Assembly (NCBI GenBank): GCA_020310875.1
Contig: CM035416.1
Location: 73,167,983-73,231,982, forward strand
Direction of reading: 5' to 3'
DNA from: Ceratopteris richardii
Taxonomy: Eukaryota; Streptophyta; Polypodiopsida; Polypodiales; Pteridaceae
Length of the DNA: 64,000 nucleotides
A program made the translations under genes and the position numbers. The notes beneath the pieces were generated by a model that saw only the letters and a list, made by a program, of their open reading frames with translations, made no database searches and was not told where the DNA came from. Of this stretch, positions 29,448 to 43,423 are shown piece after piece; the first letter of the stretch is position 1; each line of letters starts with the position of its first letter.

Positions 29448-30895
29448 AAAGCAAGATTTGAAGATACATCTCTTCACATTACCCATCTCTGCACAGAGCC
29501 CCGCAGGGACGCACACACCAAGGAAAGGACGTAACCCACATGGGTGCTTCAACCTCTTGATCTCTGGAAGGTCCAGATCGAAGACTGAAGCACCACATCT
29601 TCAGACCTTCCACTGGTGGTGTGCGCGGCAACCCAGAATTAAGGAACCTATAGGTGAATTAGACTGCAGAATATCAGGTAGTCAGTCTAACTCCAAGGGT
29701 TGCGGGCGATCAAGGCGAATACATCAGGCCCAGAGAATGTAAAACAAGAATTAAGACGAGGCCGTCAAAACTGAACACCTGCTTTATAAACAGGTAACAA
29801 TGAGCAAAGGTTGCGTGCAGTGAAAAGAAGTGAATAACACAGCAAGGTCCGATGTGTGCAACCAGGACAAATCAGAGCGCCTCTAAAACGTAATGCAAGA
29901 TCAAGAATCAGACAATACTGACCACTGGGTGCGTGCGGACAACAAACTGATGACAAGAAGCAAAGCCTGTCAAGGGACGATAGAGACGAAGAGGGGGAGA
30001 GTGTTGCAGAGCTAAAGAGCGCACAAAGCAGAGAAAAAGACGGGCCCCAAAATTTTTCCGATTTGGACTTCATATTTTTGTACCATAATCATTCTTGTAA
30101 TATATTTTCCGTTGTAAATGCACTAGAGGAGTCCTCTAGATGCATCCCCACAGAAGATTAGTGATTTACCCATGTACAATAGTAGGAAGTTAGTCTTTTA
30201 GTGAATAAAGTGCCGGTCTCTTGTGTGAAAGGACCAAACTTAGGGCACTAGTATATAAGTCAAATGTGACTCTTTGTAAAGGACTTTTTGCCATTGTGAG
30301 AAGAGAGAGCACAGAAATTCGAATTTGTGTCTTCTTCCCTCCTTACCTTCTTCTTCGTGAGCTTGTATGCATGTGTATTGCTTGGAAAGAGTGCTTGTGA
30401 GTGTTGTCTATCCATGAAAGTGTTTCTTTGTTGTAGGAAAGGTGTGTGCGAAGTGTAGGAAGTGCTGAAGTGTAGGAAAGTGTTCCCGCGACTCAGTATT
30501 TCGCTCATAACTTGAAGTAGGAGCGTCGGAATTGAGTGAAACCACTGCTATTGGATGCGTCTTCTCGAGAGCTTCGAAACGCATATGCTATTCGCTATAT
30601 TTGGAGTTCGGAGCTGGGAGAAAGGTCCAAAATACTGACGGCTGCTGCACCAAGTATCGTTTCGCCTTGACCAACAGTTGGAGCTTGTTTGGATAAGTCT
30701 TTGTCTCATTTACATTCTTTGAGTAGTTCATTTGCATTGACCATTACATGATTGCATGTCTTCATACACTCGGCTAGGTTTGTATACTCTTTGGATTGAT
30801 AATTAAAAGCGTGTATCCCCACTATATGCACTTGTGAGGGGATTGAGGTATAGTCTCTTTCTCCGCAAGTCCCTAAGTTGATACTTAGGTCAACA
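29384..30895 (+). repeat. G1 3' LTR (1512 bp)
   Basis: The start TGTTGAGGGAGAG and end GGTCAACA match the 5' LTR. About 10 single differences are spread over the length, plus one patch of about 20-30 bp near 29471-29495 that differs wholly from the 5' copy (13258-13290). The target duplication CTGAT follows. Confidence 0.95.
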
Positions 30896-33800
30896 CTGAT
30901 GATGAAGGATCTTCAAGCCAAGTTTATTTCACAAGAGGGAAGATGAATTCATGAGGCAAAGGAAGAGGAGGTAAGAACAAAGATAATGTTAAAGCTTGTT
31001 GGATTTGTGGTAGAACAAATCATTTGTCAAATGATTGTTGGTTTAACAATCAAAATGGTGGAAGTCATACTCAGAGTTTCAATCAAAGAGGTAGAGGAGG
31101 CATGAATCAAAGAGGTAACTTCAGAGGAAGAGGTGGTAGGACTTCATATGCTAGAGGAGGTGGAAGAAGCTTTCAACCTTAGTCCTATAATAACACTTAT
31201 TACAATTATGCATGAGATCAGAAGGATGACTTGACTCTCATCTTGAATGCAACACATGAAGTAATAGAAGAAGACCAAAGGGTATTCTATATTTACTCAG
31301 GATGTAGCAATCATCTGAGTGGCACCATATCATTGATGAATAACATGGAGGCAAAGGTGAGTGGACATACAGTTCAAACAGGAGATAACACTAAGCATAA
31401 GGTGGAAAGCATTGGATCAGTAAAAACAAAGAGCCGAAGCACACTCTTAAGCAAGGTAATTTATGTTCCTACTATTCCTAAAAACTTGATAAGTGTAGGA
31501 TGAATTGTGGAGAAGGGATATGAAGTCAGATTCACAAATGATGGTATTTATGTGCAAGATCCAAATCAGGGATATAGGTGCATCATTACAGGTCAAAAGG
31601 AAGGAAGGTTTTTTACTCTCAAGGTCCAAGGTAATGTGGGACATGCATTGTTTAACTATGGAAGTCAAAAGATGTCTGAGTTAGACCTATGGTATAAAAG
31701 GCTAGGTCATTTCAATGAGAGAGCTATATAAGCAATGTCAAAGAATGATGTAGTGCTTGGATTGCCAAATGTTTATATCTGTATGGGGTCCTTCAAGGGA
31801 CTATAACATAAATGGATTTAGATATTAGTGTTGTTTGTTGATGATGCAACAAGATGGATTACACTTTATGTAATCAAGGACAAATCTAAAGTGTTCAAGA
31901 CATTCAAGCATTATCATGCTTATGCAGAAAGGATTACATGACAAAAGCTCGAGGTTGAGATCAAATGGCGGGGGAGAATATTTTTCTAAAGAATTTGATG
32001 ATTATTTGTGGAATGCAAGTATAAAAAGAGAAGTAACTTGCAGGTACTCCCCTCAACAAAATGGAGTTGCAGAAAGAAGAAATAGAACTCTTTTCAAGTT
32101 TGCAAGATCATTGATGAAGGAGACAAATTGTCCTAACTAGTGGGCAAAAGCTATCAACACTGTAACATACCTTGTGAATAGGTTACCCTACAAAGATTTG
32201 GATGGTTGAACACCCTATGAGGCATGGTGGGGTAAGAAACCTACTCTTGATCATTGTAAGCTATTTGGATGTTTGGCATATACTTATGTTCCTTCTCAAT
32301 TAAGACATAAGCTAGATCCCAAAGCAGAGAAGATGTGTTCATTGGGTATGATGATAGGCAGATGGGATATAGATTGTGGAGTCGATCTACAAAGCAATTT
32401 CTTGTCACAAAAGATGTTACATTTGATGAGCAAAGCACATGGTATATAGGGTCAACTAATGAGTATGAAGATTTTGAAAAAATTCAAAGGAAAGGAAAGA
32501 CAAAAGTGAAGGTATATGAAGAAGATATTTATGACAATGATTGTAAAAGTAAATTGCAGGATAATGATGAAGATAGGCCAAGATTTGAACCAGAATCAAA
32601 TGTAGCTGAGACTTCAAGAAATGCAGAGGTCAGAAGATCTTTGAGAGAAAGAAAGGAACCTATAAGGTTTAGCTATGATACATCTTTCTTAAGAACAAAA
32701 GATTATGCTTATATTGTGAAGATAGATGAAGACCCAACCACATATGAAGAAGCCAAAGGAAAACAGAATTGGGAGAAGGCAATGCAAGAGGAGTATGATG
32801 CTCTACTTGAGAATGAGACATGGGAATTGGTGCCAAGACCAAAGAATCACAAGGTAATTGGATGCAAGGTGGTGACAAAGAGGTTTGCAAATGGTGAGGT
32901 TTTTAGGTACAAAGCTAGACTTGTAGTCAAAGGTTATGCTCAAACTTATGGGGTAGAATATGATGAAACTTTTAGTCCAGTTGCTAAGATGTCTACAATT
33001 AGAACCCTAATTTCTATTGTTGCTGGTAAAGGATGGAAGTTGTCACAATTAGATGTGAAGAATGCATTTCTGAATGGATATATTGCAGAGAGGTATACAT
33101 GGAGCAACCAAAGGGTTTCATGGATTCAATTGGATCAGAATATGTATGTAACCTCAAGAGAGCTTTGTGTGGTTTGAAGCAGGCCCCAAGGGCATGGAAT
33201 TACAAGCTTTTTAATTTCTTGAATGAATTTGGATATCAAGCTTCAAAAGCAGATAGTATCCTGCTAGTGAAGGCAAGTGAAGATGGGTTCATATATATGT
33301 GTATTTATGTTGATGATATTATTGTCACAGGTACAGATGCTCAAAGAATAAAGGAGCTTAAGAAGAAAATAGAAAAGGAGTTTAAGATGAGTGATTTGGG
33401 AAACTTTTCTTATTTCTTAGGAATGCATTTGTGTATACTCAACATGCAGTATATGTTACACAAGAGAGATACTTGAAGAATCTTCTGATTAAGTTCAACA
33501 TGGAAAATTTCAAGTCTAGAGTTTGGTAGGTAGTTTGATCTATGCTACCTTGACAAGACTAGATCTAAATATGCAATTTGTGTCTTATCACAATTTATGC
33601 ATTGTCCAAAGGAAACTCATTGGATTGCAGCTCAAAGGGTACTAAGATATATCAAGGGAACCCTAAGGGAAGGTTTGTATTATGGTTTTACTTCTGACAC
33701 AAGAATCAAAGTGTTTAGTGATGCAGATTGGGCAGGTAATTTAGATGATAGAAGGTCTACTCATGTTTATCTCTGTTATGTTGGAGATAAGTTAATTTAT

Positions 33801-34073
33801 TGGTGCTCAAAGAAGCAACATACAATTGCTTTGTCATCCATAGAAGATGAGTATAAAGGAATGGTAGAGGCTGCAAAGGAAGTGATATGGTTGAAGACCT
33901 TATTGAAGAGTTTTGGAACTGATCTGAGTACTCCAATTATTTTTGGGGATAATGAGTTCATTATATTTGGTAGCTAACCCTGTTTTTCATGCTAGGACTA
34001 AACACATAGAGATTCAGTATCATTTGTTGAGAGAAAAGGTACTTGACAAAGAGATTGAAGTCTGAGGGGGAGT
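30896..34073 (+). pseudogene. C3 pol remnant (protease, integrase, RT, RNase H)
   Basis: It is copia order after the G1 interruption. A zinc knuckle lies near 31000, a YSGCSNHLSG protease motif near 31290-31320, an LWYKRLGH pre-integrase motif near 31690, and integrase (LRSNGGGEYFSKEF, CRYSPQQNGVAERRN) at about 31800-32240. Reverse transcriptase lies at about 32760-33450 (YVDDIIVTG near 33310) and RNase H (VFSDADWAG, SSKKQ-like) at about 33600-34050. It has many breaks and is not functional. Confidence 0.85.
34064..34073 (+). other. C3 polypurine tract
   Basis: TGAGGGGGAGT-like tract next to the 3' LTR start, in the same position as in C1. Confidence 0.8.
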
Positions 34074-35085
34074 TGTTGGAACAAAGCAATCACCAATTGA
34101 TGATTATGAAGTACTTGAAGCAGATCAGAACTCAAAATGAAGTCAAAGAAGTCATTGAAGAAAAGTGAAGAGACCTCAGAAATGTAGCTTGTATACATAT
34201 GTACATTACAGATGAAAGATCTTATACAATAGGTATAGATGGTCATTAGAATGATAAAGGAATAATGTAATAGATGTTGGTTGAGTCTAGAATCATATGT
34301 ATATAAGTCAATAATGTAAAGGAATTCATAAGAGAGTCATTAGAAGTCAAGAGTTCATGTGATAGATGTGTAGAGAGTCATCTTCCTGAGTTAGAGCCAA
34401 GTCTTTCTCTGATTTCTCTCAGCCTGATCAAGTGGATCAAGAAATCTTTTGTACACATCTAATTTAGAAGCTAATCTAGCTATGTTCAAATTTTCATGTT
34501 CTAATTCCTTTTAGGTTGTGTGTATGATCAATAGGAACATGTATATGTAAAGTCTATGGATAAAGCTCTCAGAGTCGTGCATTTTTATGTGTCAAAGTTT
34601 TGCTTAGATCTCAATGTACAATGTAAATTTTTTGGTAATTGAGCATCCAAAATCTAAGTTAGAAGGTAAGGAAGTTATGGCTAAAAGCATTTAGAAAAAT
34701 GGGACTTTTGCTACGAGAAATCAACTTGAGAAGTTCACTATGTCAAAGTCACTTGTTCAGAAAGACAGTTTCTGACATTCAATTGGTCTTAATGATCAAA
34801 TCAGAGTTTTAATGATTCTTTTGAAGATCTAATGAATGTTATGATTGCGTGAAGGTAGCGTGGAGGTATGTGCATCATTAGATTGAAGAAATTTAAAGAT
34901 ATTTGCAGGTAATGAAGTTAATCTCTAAAGCAGACTCCTTGAAGAAGAAGAAACTTCACACAGAGAGAAGTGTTTGTGAATGATTTTGTAAATCATGGTA
35001 ACATTTGTGTAAAGTTTGGTCTATGCTTGATAATGATCTTAAATGAGCACAAATCAAGCATTTGGAGATTTAGAGGTCTCCATCA
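34074..35085 (+). repeat. C3 3' LTR (about 1012 bp)
   Basis: It starts TGTTGGAACAAAGC after the polypurine tract and ends AGGTCTCCATCA, then G2 gag sequence resumes (GAGTACAGTGACC). A TATA box (TGTATATAAGTC) lies near 34309-34320. Its last 360 bp or so pair with the 5' LTR part at about 11736-12260. Confidence 0.85.
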
Positions 35086-36020
35086 AGGAGTACAGTGACC
35101 ACTAGTTCTAGCAATGTGGAGGAGTTAGCAAAAGTGGTAGTGGAGAAGTTAGGAGTTCATTGATAGAGAAATTAATAGAACCCACCAATGAGAGTACCAA
35201 TGCTAAGGAGATGCACCTATGTGGTGGAGATCATCCATCTCATATGTGTACGAGAGGAGGAATACGCATGCAACAACCACATCCATACAATAGGTAGCCA
35301 CCCTAAGGACCCAACCTGTATTGTCGCATTGAGCAGAAATATACCAACCATGTTATTGAAAACTATCCATTTAATAGGAAATCAAGGCGAGTGAATCAAC
35401 CCTAGTATAGGCCTTATGGATACCCCCTAGAGAACAAGGAAGAGAGATCCCGAGATACAACCCCTATCCAAGTCCACAAGGAGCACCCAGACCTTATGAA
35501 GGAGGATATGGACAACCATGGCCAGTGTTAGGACAACAACCCCCCATCCTCTAAACATAGTGCCATTCAAATACACCCAACCAGAGGAGAACATGGAAAG
35601 AGCCATAGTGCTAGCCACGCCTTTAGCTAGTGCAGAAACAACAAATCAGGGATACGAGCAAACCCAAGGAGAATACTACCGCTATGACACCAGTCTTTTG
35701 GAGTATGACCAAACTTATGACCAACAATATTACCGTTACGAAGGATACGACAATCCCTATGGACTAGAATATGCAAACCTAATGTACAATGCACCTAACA
35801 CACTAGCCCAAATGAGACCACCCATTAGACCACCTGTGCCAAGAGGATCATGCTATAGATGCGGCGAAGATCATTTCATAAGAGAATGCATCTGCCATAC
35901 AACCCACCACCCCCTAGAACATGGTAAGGGTATTGCAATGAGTGTGGAAAGGAACATCTTCTATTTAGAGATTTCCCAAAGAATCCCAATAAGGCTCATA
36001 ACACTATGTAGATCAATGTG
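35086..36020 (+). pseudogene. G2 gag 3' part and zinc knuckles
   Basis: It resembles G1 from about 17820 to 18740: SSNVEELAKVVVEKLGV, a Y/P/Q-rich stretch, PTTLGQ-like blocks and a CYRCGEDHFIREC knuckle near 35850-35890. It is broken in several places. Confidence 0.8.
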
Positions 36021-36099
36021 ATCAAAGTGATTGAATCATCATGAAGTGATAAAGGATCTTCAAGTAAGGCCTCACACAACCTAGCAGAGCTCAAGAAGA

Positions 36100-39000
36100 C
36101 GAAGGTACAATGCCTCTTGACCGTGGAAGAATTACTACAAGCCAAACCACAATTATGGAACCAGTTAGCAGGACAATTGAAAATAGAAACTGGAGAGACT
36201 GCAAAGGAAAATAAAGAAACTCGAGTTCCATCTACCATTCAAAACCATGTGGATAAAGTTGGACAATTTAGTGAAAGAGATGAAGGAAATACTTGCTTAC
36301 CCATCACATTTAATGGATATATGACTAAAGCTAGCTTAGACACTGGAGTGGGTGTAGGCATAGCCACAAAAGAAATTTGGAAAAAATGGGGAAAACCAGC
36401 CCTACGACCAACACGTATGAAGCTTCAACTAGGAGATGTTTCCATGTGGAGAGACCCCTAGGAATATTGGAGAAAATTAAGTTGACTACCTGTGAAGTAG
36501 AATTTGAACACATTCTAGCTGTATGTCAATTTGGAAAGGCAAATAATTATGAAATGATACTATGACGACCTTTTATGAGACAACTCAAGGTAGTACAAGA
36601 TTGGGGAAGAGATGCATTATACGTACAACATCAGGGAACCACTACAAAAATAAATTTACATACATTTTCATATAGAGATGTACCCCCACTACAATGGAAT
36701 CCCATACACAAGAAGAGGATGATTTGTCAATTCACAATGCAGGTTCTAGTGGCCAATCATGGATGCATGAAGATGCTCAATTATGGATGTGCAAGGAAAC
36801 AAAACCAGAGGAGAATAAAACTCAAATATGGCCCATTGGACATCAAAATTATGGACCCGTAGATGATCGTATGTATATGCCTCAAATTTTCTCGGATGAA
36901 GCGTTCGAACCACACAATTGGATGGAGATTCTAGCCACCTTAGACGTGTGTCTAAATGAAGAGTATTAACCATGAATGGATGTGTAGATGAAGAAGGGTA
37001 TGATATAAGTTTTTACATGATAGTCCTTCAGGAAGTAGAGGCAGGAGAATTATTAGAAAAGGAATGGAAGGAGTACGAAAGCATATAGATGGAGCCAGAA
37101 TTTGATATGGAGGAACGGTATTTAGAAGCAATTCAAGTCGAGAATGAAGAAGAAACACCCAAGGTATTAGCTATAGAAGCAGCTAAGACAAGACCAAACA
37201 ACGAAGAAACATTAGATAAGGTAGAACAACCCCCAGATCTTTTTGAAGTCCCATAGCACTTCAAAAGATACAAAGTGGAGGAGAGGAAGATAGTTATTCA
37301 AATGCCCAAAAGGGAGGCTAGAGAAGGAGAAGCTTATGATAACAAGGAACAAACTAAGAAAGTGATGGTGACCATGGAAGAAGGAGAAGAAAGATGTACT
37401 TATATTGGAAAGGATGTGCCACCAGAAGAGGAAGAGGAACTGATAACCCTAATCAGAGAATATAGGGATGTGTTTGCATGGACCTACAAGGACCTCAAGG
37501 GTGTAGAACCATCCATTTGTTCCCATAGAATCCCAATGATACCTGATGCAAAACCTTCAAAGCAACACCCATATACTTATAATGATGTCTATTCGGTGAA
37601 AATTAAGGAGGACATAGACAAACTGTTACTAGTCGGATTCATTTATGAAATAGAGCACACAGAATGGGTGTCACCATTAGTGGTCCTACCGAAGCAAAAT
37701 GAAAAATTAAGAGTGTGTATTAACCTAAAGAAAGTGAATGCAGCCACTATTCGTGATAGCTACCCATTACCAATCATTGATCATCTCTTGGAAAGAGTTC
37801 CAGGCAAGGGAGGCTTCTTAGATGGATTCTCTGGGTACAACCAAGTAGTTATTGCTATGGAGGATCAACACAAAACTACATTCTCGATTGAGTGGGGAGT
37901 CTATGCTTTTAGAGTGATGGCATTCGGTCTCACAAATGCCCGTGCAACTTTCCAAAGGTTGATGTGTCATGTATTTAAGGAATTCCTAAGGAGGAGTATG
38001 GAAGTATACGTGGATGACTTATGCACATACTCAGGTCAGAGACATGAACACATTTCAGAATTACAAAGAATATTTGAGAAGTGTCGGCAATATCGAGTGT
38101 GCCTAAATCTTGAAAAATGTGTCTTTATGGTGAGGCAGGGAAAGATCCTAGGACACATCATATCTAAGAATGGAATTTCCACTAATGAGGATAAGATTAA
38201 GATAATCCTAGAGCTAGCAGGACCGAAAAATGCAAAGGAAGTACAAGCCTTTATGGGCCATTATGGATACTATCATAGATTTATCCACATGTATGCCATA
38301 ATTGCTAAGCCACTATATGGATTATTAACTCAATTCACGTGGACGAACAAATGTGAAAAAGCATTTAATGAATCGAAATGATGATTAAGTACAGAACCTA
38401 TATTGAAGATACCCAATTGGAATAAACCTTTCCATATCCATGTAGATGCCTCTAATTATGCAATAGGATGCATCCTAGCTCAACCTGCAGATGAAGGAAA
38501 ATTAGACCACCCTATCGAATATGCGAGCAGACAACTAAACCAAGCGAAAAGAAATTATACCACTACGGAACGAGAAGGTTTGGGAATGGTGTATGCAGTC
38601 AAGAAATTTAGACTCTACCTTTTAGCTAACAAGTTCAAGTTCTTCATCGACCATCAAGCTTTATTGTACCTAGTCAATAAGCCCTGTAACATGGGAAGAC
38701 TAGTGGGATGGTTTCTATTGCTAATGGAGTTTGATTTCGAAGTAGTGGTCAAAAAAGGAAATACTCGTGTGAGATTTGATCATGTGTCTAGGTTAACACA
38801 CATGGAGAACCACCCAATGGAGTGGCGGATGACCTACTAGATACCTATTTGTTCAACCTAGAAGTATGTCCGAGGTGGGCAGAAAAATTGATTCCAATAC
38901 TCACCCATGGACCACATCATCGAATCAACAAGGATGCTAGGAAAGGATTTTTGCAATCACGTAATTTGCACATTGTGATAGGAAGTGTGTACTATAAAGA

Positions 39001-39668
39001 ACCCAATGGTGTATTGTTAAGGTGTGTAGAAGAGGCTGAACAGAAGAACTTAATTGAGCAAGCTCATGTAAATCAATGGAGAATGCATAAAGGAGCTCAT
39101 GGAACACGAAAGGAATTAAAAAGATTCGGAGTATTCTGCCAGACATGCCAAAAGATGTTCATGAGTACATTAGCAGTTGCCCAGAATGCCAAGAAAGTAC
39201 TCCAGAAGACCACACATCATTACAATTCTCTACAATAGCACCAGACTGGAGTAGGACATTGGTTAAGTTCTTAAAAACACACGAGCATGAAGAAGGAGCA
39301 AGTCTAGCTCGAAAGCGATCCCTAGAAGAAATGAGCAAAGATTACATTATACTGGGAAGGCAACTATTCAAAAGGGGAAAGGACAATCAGCTTCGGCTAT
39401 GCGTCCATGAAGGAGAGTACTTACCTATATTAGAGACGGCTCATGCAGGAGCCACAAGAGGACATTTCTCAGCAGAAAGAACTGTAAATATGATTCTCTT
39501 TGGAGATTTGTGGTGACCAACTCTACATATGGATGCAGACACTTATGTGCGGAGTTGTGAGGTGTGCCAAAGAGCCAAGTACCTAATTAGGAGAGATGAT
39601 ATGCCTCTAAGACCCATGACATGTGCAAGAGCCTTCTCAAAATGGGTCATTGTTTTCATAGGCCTTAT
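36100..39668 (+). pseudogene. G2 pol remnant (protease to integrase)
   Basis: Retropepsin 1 traces lie near 36330-36610 (MRQLKVVQDWGRDALY), reverse transcriptase at about 37540-38060 (YVDDLCTYS near 38010), and RNase H at about 38420-38800. The first H2C2 module is near 39050-39200, the second near 39435-39570, and the integrase core starts near 39630, where C4 interrupts it. It is close to G1 Pol in sequence. It has many breaks. Confidence 0.85.
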
Positions 39669-40239
39669 TGATGGGGAATGATTCTAACACCCCAGTGCAA
39701 CAATGGAAGATGGCTGCCTTCCACTAGGTCCACAAGCAATGATATATGCTCACTATTCTGAACTTTTCTCTGCACCAATATAGAGACTTAAAATGAAAGT
39801 TTTGAGCATTATAGTCGACTATAAGAGCTACCAACAAGCTTTAGATCATCCAAAATGGATATTCCATCTGGGAGAACCACTCTCTACAAAACAAGCTACA
39901 TGTTTGCAACACTCTCTACCTATGTGCAGAGATATACCTTCACAAAGTTGGCGATTTCTCACAACTCACTCAGCCAAATAACTTGAAACTTTGGCAAAGT
40001 TTAGGGCACTACATGAGAGACCAAATGAATCTTAAAATCAATGAAAATGAGTACAATGAGAGAACAAACAACGTTTTGCAATATGGTACAAACAGATTTG
40101 GAAAAGCCTAACTACACCTCTAGATAGAGAGGAGCAAAATCATGAGAAAATGAGGTGAGCAAGCAAGGGGGCTGCTTGCTGGAGTTTATGACTTCACTAA
40201 ACTAAGTGGAATTCATTGATTGAGACTTAATTTTCAACA
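39669..40239 (-). repeat. C4 3' LTR (left copy, 571 bp)
   Basis: It runs from TGATGGGGAATGATTC to TTTTCAACA and is followed by CTCCCCCTCAA, the polypurine tract read on minus. It is shorter than the other copy. Confidence 0.85.
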
Positions 40240-40250
40240 CTCCCCCTCAA
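40240..40250 (-). other. C4 polypurine tract
   Basis: On minus this reads TTGAGGGGGAG next to the LTR, as in C1 and C3. Confidence 0.8.
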
Positions 40251-40644
40251 GTCTCAATGCCTAGGTTCTTCATTCCAATGCATGCCTTGAAGTGTTGTAG
40301 CTTTACTCCATCCAATGCTTTGGTAAACATATCTGCATATTGGTCCTTTGTGTTGACATGCTCCACCTTGACATCCTTTGACATCATCTTCTCTCTAATA
40401 AAGTGTTAATGCACTTCTATATGCTTCAGCCTTGCATGGAACACCGGATTTTGAGCCAAGCATATGCTACTTACGTTGTCACAAAAAATAGGTACCTATT
40501 TAACCTACAAATCAAGATCAAAAAACAACTTCTTGAGCCACATAAGCTCACATGAGACTTGTGCTAAGCCTCTATACTCAGCTTCGGTTGATGAGAGAGC
40601 CAGTGTTGGTTGTTTCTTTGACATACATGAGATGGGCTTCTTCC

Positions 40645-41690
40645 CTACCATGATAAAAATCCACTAGTGCTCCTCTTGTCATCTTTGGAGCCTACCCAAT
40701 TAGCATCACAATAAGCTTGTACATGAAATCCATCATCAAATGGATAATATAGACCATCATTCACTGATACTTTGAGGTACCTAAGTACCCTTTTGGCTGC
40801 AACAAGATGAGGTACTCTTGGTGCTTGCAAAAATTGAGATAACACTCTAACTACATTTGCAATATCTGGTCTTGTCATAGTAGCATACAAGCTGAGAGAG
40901 ACAATTATTGACCTATACATGGTGACATCCTTCACATCTTCACCTTCATGACCACTTAGTTTAACACTTACTTCTAATGGATTTGAAATGGGCTTGCAAT
41001 CACACAAGCCAAACTTCTTCAAAAGATCTAGAATGTATTTCTTTTGCATCAAGTATATACCTTCCTCTTTATATAGTACTTCAATCCCAAGGAAGTACCT
41101 TAAAATCCCTAAATTTGAGATTTTAAACTCACATCCAAGCTTCCTCTTTATTCCCTTGATGTTGGCCTCATCATCCCCTGTAATCATCAAATCATCAACA
41201 TATATACAAATGAAAACAATTTTGCTACCTTCCTTCATCACAAAGAGTGATGGATCTACATGACTCTGATTGAATCCACAATTTACCAAGTAGTCCACAA
41301 GTCTTTGGTTCCAAGCTCTTGGGGCTTGCTTGAGTCCATAAAGAGCCTTCTTTAACCTGCATACATGATGTGGAAACCTCTCATCTTCAAAGCCTTGGGG
41401 CTGCTCCATGAATACTACCTCTTCAAGCTCTCTATTTAGGAAATCATTCTTCACATCCAACTGGTACATCTTCCAACCTTTTGAGGCTGACATTGCAATC
41501 AAACTTTTGATGGTGGACATCTTAGCTACTGGATTGAATGTTTCCTCAAAGTCTATGCCATAGGTTTGAGCAAAACCTTTGGCAACCAGCCTTGCTTTAT
41601 ACCTAGAGATGCTCCCATCTGCATGCCTCTTTACCTTGTACGCCCATTTGTTGCCAATGACTTTCATGTCCTTTGTTCTTGGCACCAATG
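40645..41690 (-). pseudogene. C4 reverse transcriptase and RNase H remnant
   Basis: Copia RT motifs are well kept: MKVIGNKWAYKVKRHADGSI at the N-terminal side, QLDVKN, LYGLKQAPRAWN and YVDDLMITGDD (near 41190). RNase H begins with AYCDANWVGS near the low-coordinate end. It is part of a broken element. Confidence 0.85.
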
Positions 41691-41914
41691 ATCAAGTATC
41701 ATTTTCTTCAAGTGGCTTGAATTCCTCCTCCATGGCTTCAATCCATTCCCTATGCTTATTTGCTTCTTCAAAAAAGTTAGGTTCTTCACAAGCTATAACT
41801 TGACTCATGTAGGTATAGTGTCTTGCAATGAATGAATCATAAGTTAACATTTGAACAGAGTAGGTGGTAGGAATCTCCTCCTCCTTGGTTTAGATGCTTT
41901 AAATCCTAGAGTCT

Positions 41915-43123
41915 CTAATTTTCCATATCTTCGTCACTTGTAGATTCCATGTCTACCCATCGATGGTCTTCATCATTTGCCTTTTCCTTTCCTTTGCTAC
42001 TTCCTTCACTTGAATGAGCTTCATTCCTTGTCCTTCCATGCCAAGCTGATGTAGTACACTCCTCTGATGGTGTGCTTGAAGTGGTTGGACCACTTATCTC
42101 GATGCTTTGTTGTTGCACTTTGAACTTCTTATCGGCTTCATATGCATAATCAACCTGTAACACATCTTTTCTACCATAGAAAGGTAGTAAATCATCAAAT
42201 ATTAGATCCCTAGATACCTTAAGCTCTTTGGTGCAAGGGTTATAGCATCTAAAACCCTTTTGCTCTGAAGAATATCCAAGAAATATACACCTATCTACCT
42301 TCGGGTCTAACTTGTGTCTCAATTCTTGAGGTATGTGAACATAACCCACAGAACCAAATACTTTGAGATGTGAAAGGTTGGGTTTCTTACCACACCAAGA
42401 TTCATAAGGTGTAACTCCATGTACTCCTGAGGTTGGACACCTATTCATAATGTATATGGCTATATTTGTTGCATCATCCAAATAAGAGTTAGGAACATTG
42501 ATTTCATTTAACAATGCTCTAGCCACTTCTGCTATGTATCTATTCTTCCTCTCTGCCACCCCATTTTGTTGAGGTGTATACCTGCAAGTGAATTGTCTTT
42601 TGATGTCATGATCATGTAAAAAATCTGAAAATTCATTTGAAAAGTACTCTCCCCCTCCATCCGATCTGAGAGTCTTTATATACTTCCCTATTTCCTTCTC
42701 CACTAGGTTTTTGAACCTCTTGAAGTGGTAAAACACCTCTGACTTTGACTTCATGCAATACATCCAAACAAACATTGAATGATCATCTATAAATGTGACA
42801 AAATATCTATTACCTCCAATGGATGGATCCCTTGTAGCTCCCCATACATCTGTGTGTATGAGATTCAACACTTCGTTGGTCACATGTGCTCCCTTCTTGA
42901 ATGGCAATCTACTTTGTTTTCCTAATTGACAAGCATGGCACAAATGTTGCATATTCTGAGATGTAAGATTAGGTAGACCACTCACCAAGCCCTTCCTTTG
43001 CATGTCCTTCATCCTTTGTAAGTTTATGTGCCCAATTCTTTTATGCCATAAGTCGATTTCTGCAATTTGTTTATTTCCAATTGACAAGTAGACAGTGTGA
43101 GGGGTTGATGGCTTTACCTCCAT
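41915..43123 (-). pseudogene. C4 integrase remnant
   Basis: It includes the pre-integrase motif LWHKRIGHINLQRMK, a C-x2-C pair (LCHACQLGKQ), the integrase core (HTDVWGATRD, LRSDGGGEYFSNEF, CRYTPQQNGVAERKN) and the copia linker after it. A long stretch is still readable, but the element as a whole is broken. Confidence 0.85.
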
Positions 43124-43423
43124 GGTGAAGAATCTTCCTTGCTTCTTTCCTTTTTCTATGAGCTTGTAGTCCTACATGGGGTCTTCATGAAAACATCCTT
43201 GATCATTGAACCTCACCTCATAACCTCTTTCAACCATTTGAACTACCGAAACTAAGTTCTTTGTGATGGTTGGCACATGCAACACATCCTTCAACACCTT
43301 GGAGCTTTGAGAACCATTCAATGCAACATCTCCCACATGTGTAATCTTTTGCTCAATGTCATCCCCAGTCTCTACATGTCCTTGAGTGATGGGTGAGTGT
43401 AAATTAAAGAAAACATCTTTATT

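Larger units (their letters stand above)
13174..30895 (+). mobile_element. G1: complete-length Ty3/gypsy (Athila/Tat-like) element, 17.7 kb
   Basis: Two LTRs of about 1.51 kb with TGTTG...CAACA ends flank a 14.7-kb interior. A perfect 5-bp target duplication CTGAT lies at 13169-13173 and 30896-30900. The LTRs differ at about 10 positions plus one local patch (about 0.7%), so it is the youngest measurable insertion here. The order is tRNA-Asp primer site, long repetitive leader, gag, pol, ORF-X, ORF-Y, polypurine tract. The length is well above the 5-6 kb of simple gypsy elements and in the range of Athila/Ogre types. Pol is one long open frame. About three or four breaks are apparent elsewhere. 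It sits in C3. Confidence 0.95.
11736..35085 (+). mobile_element. C3: decayed Ty1/copia element, interrupted by G1
   Basis: C3 occupies about 11736-13173 and 30896-35085. Parts are a shortened 5' LTR (to about 12260), a primer site, Gag, a zinc knuckle, protease, integrase, reverse transcriptase, RNase H, a polypurine tract and a 3' LTR (34074-35085). Where the LTRs overlap they differ by about 7% over roughly 215 bp by eye, much more than the G1 LTRs, as expected if G1 came later. It has many breaks (more than ten). It lies within the G2 gag zone. Confidence 0.85.
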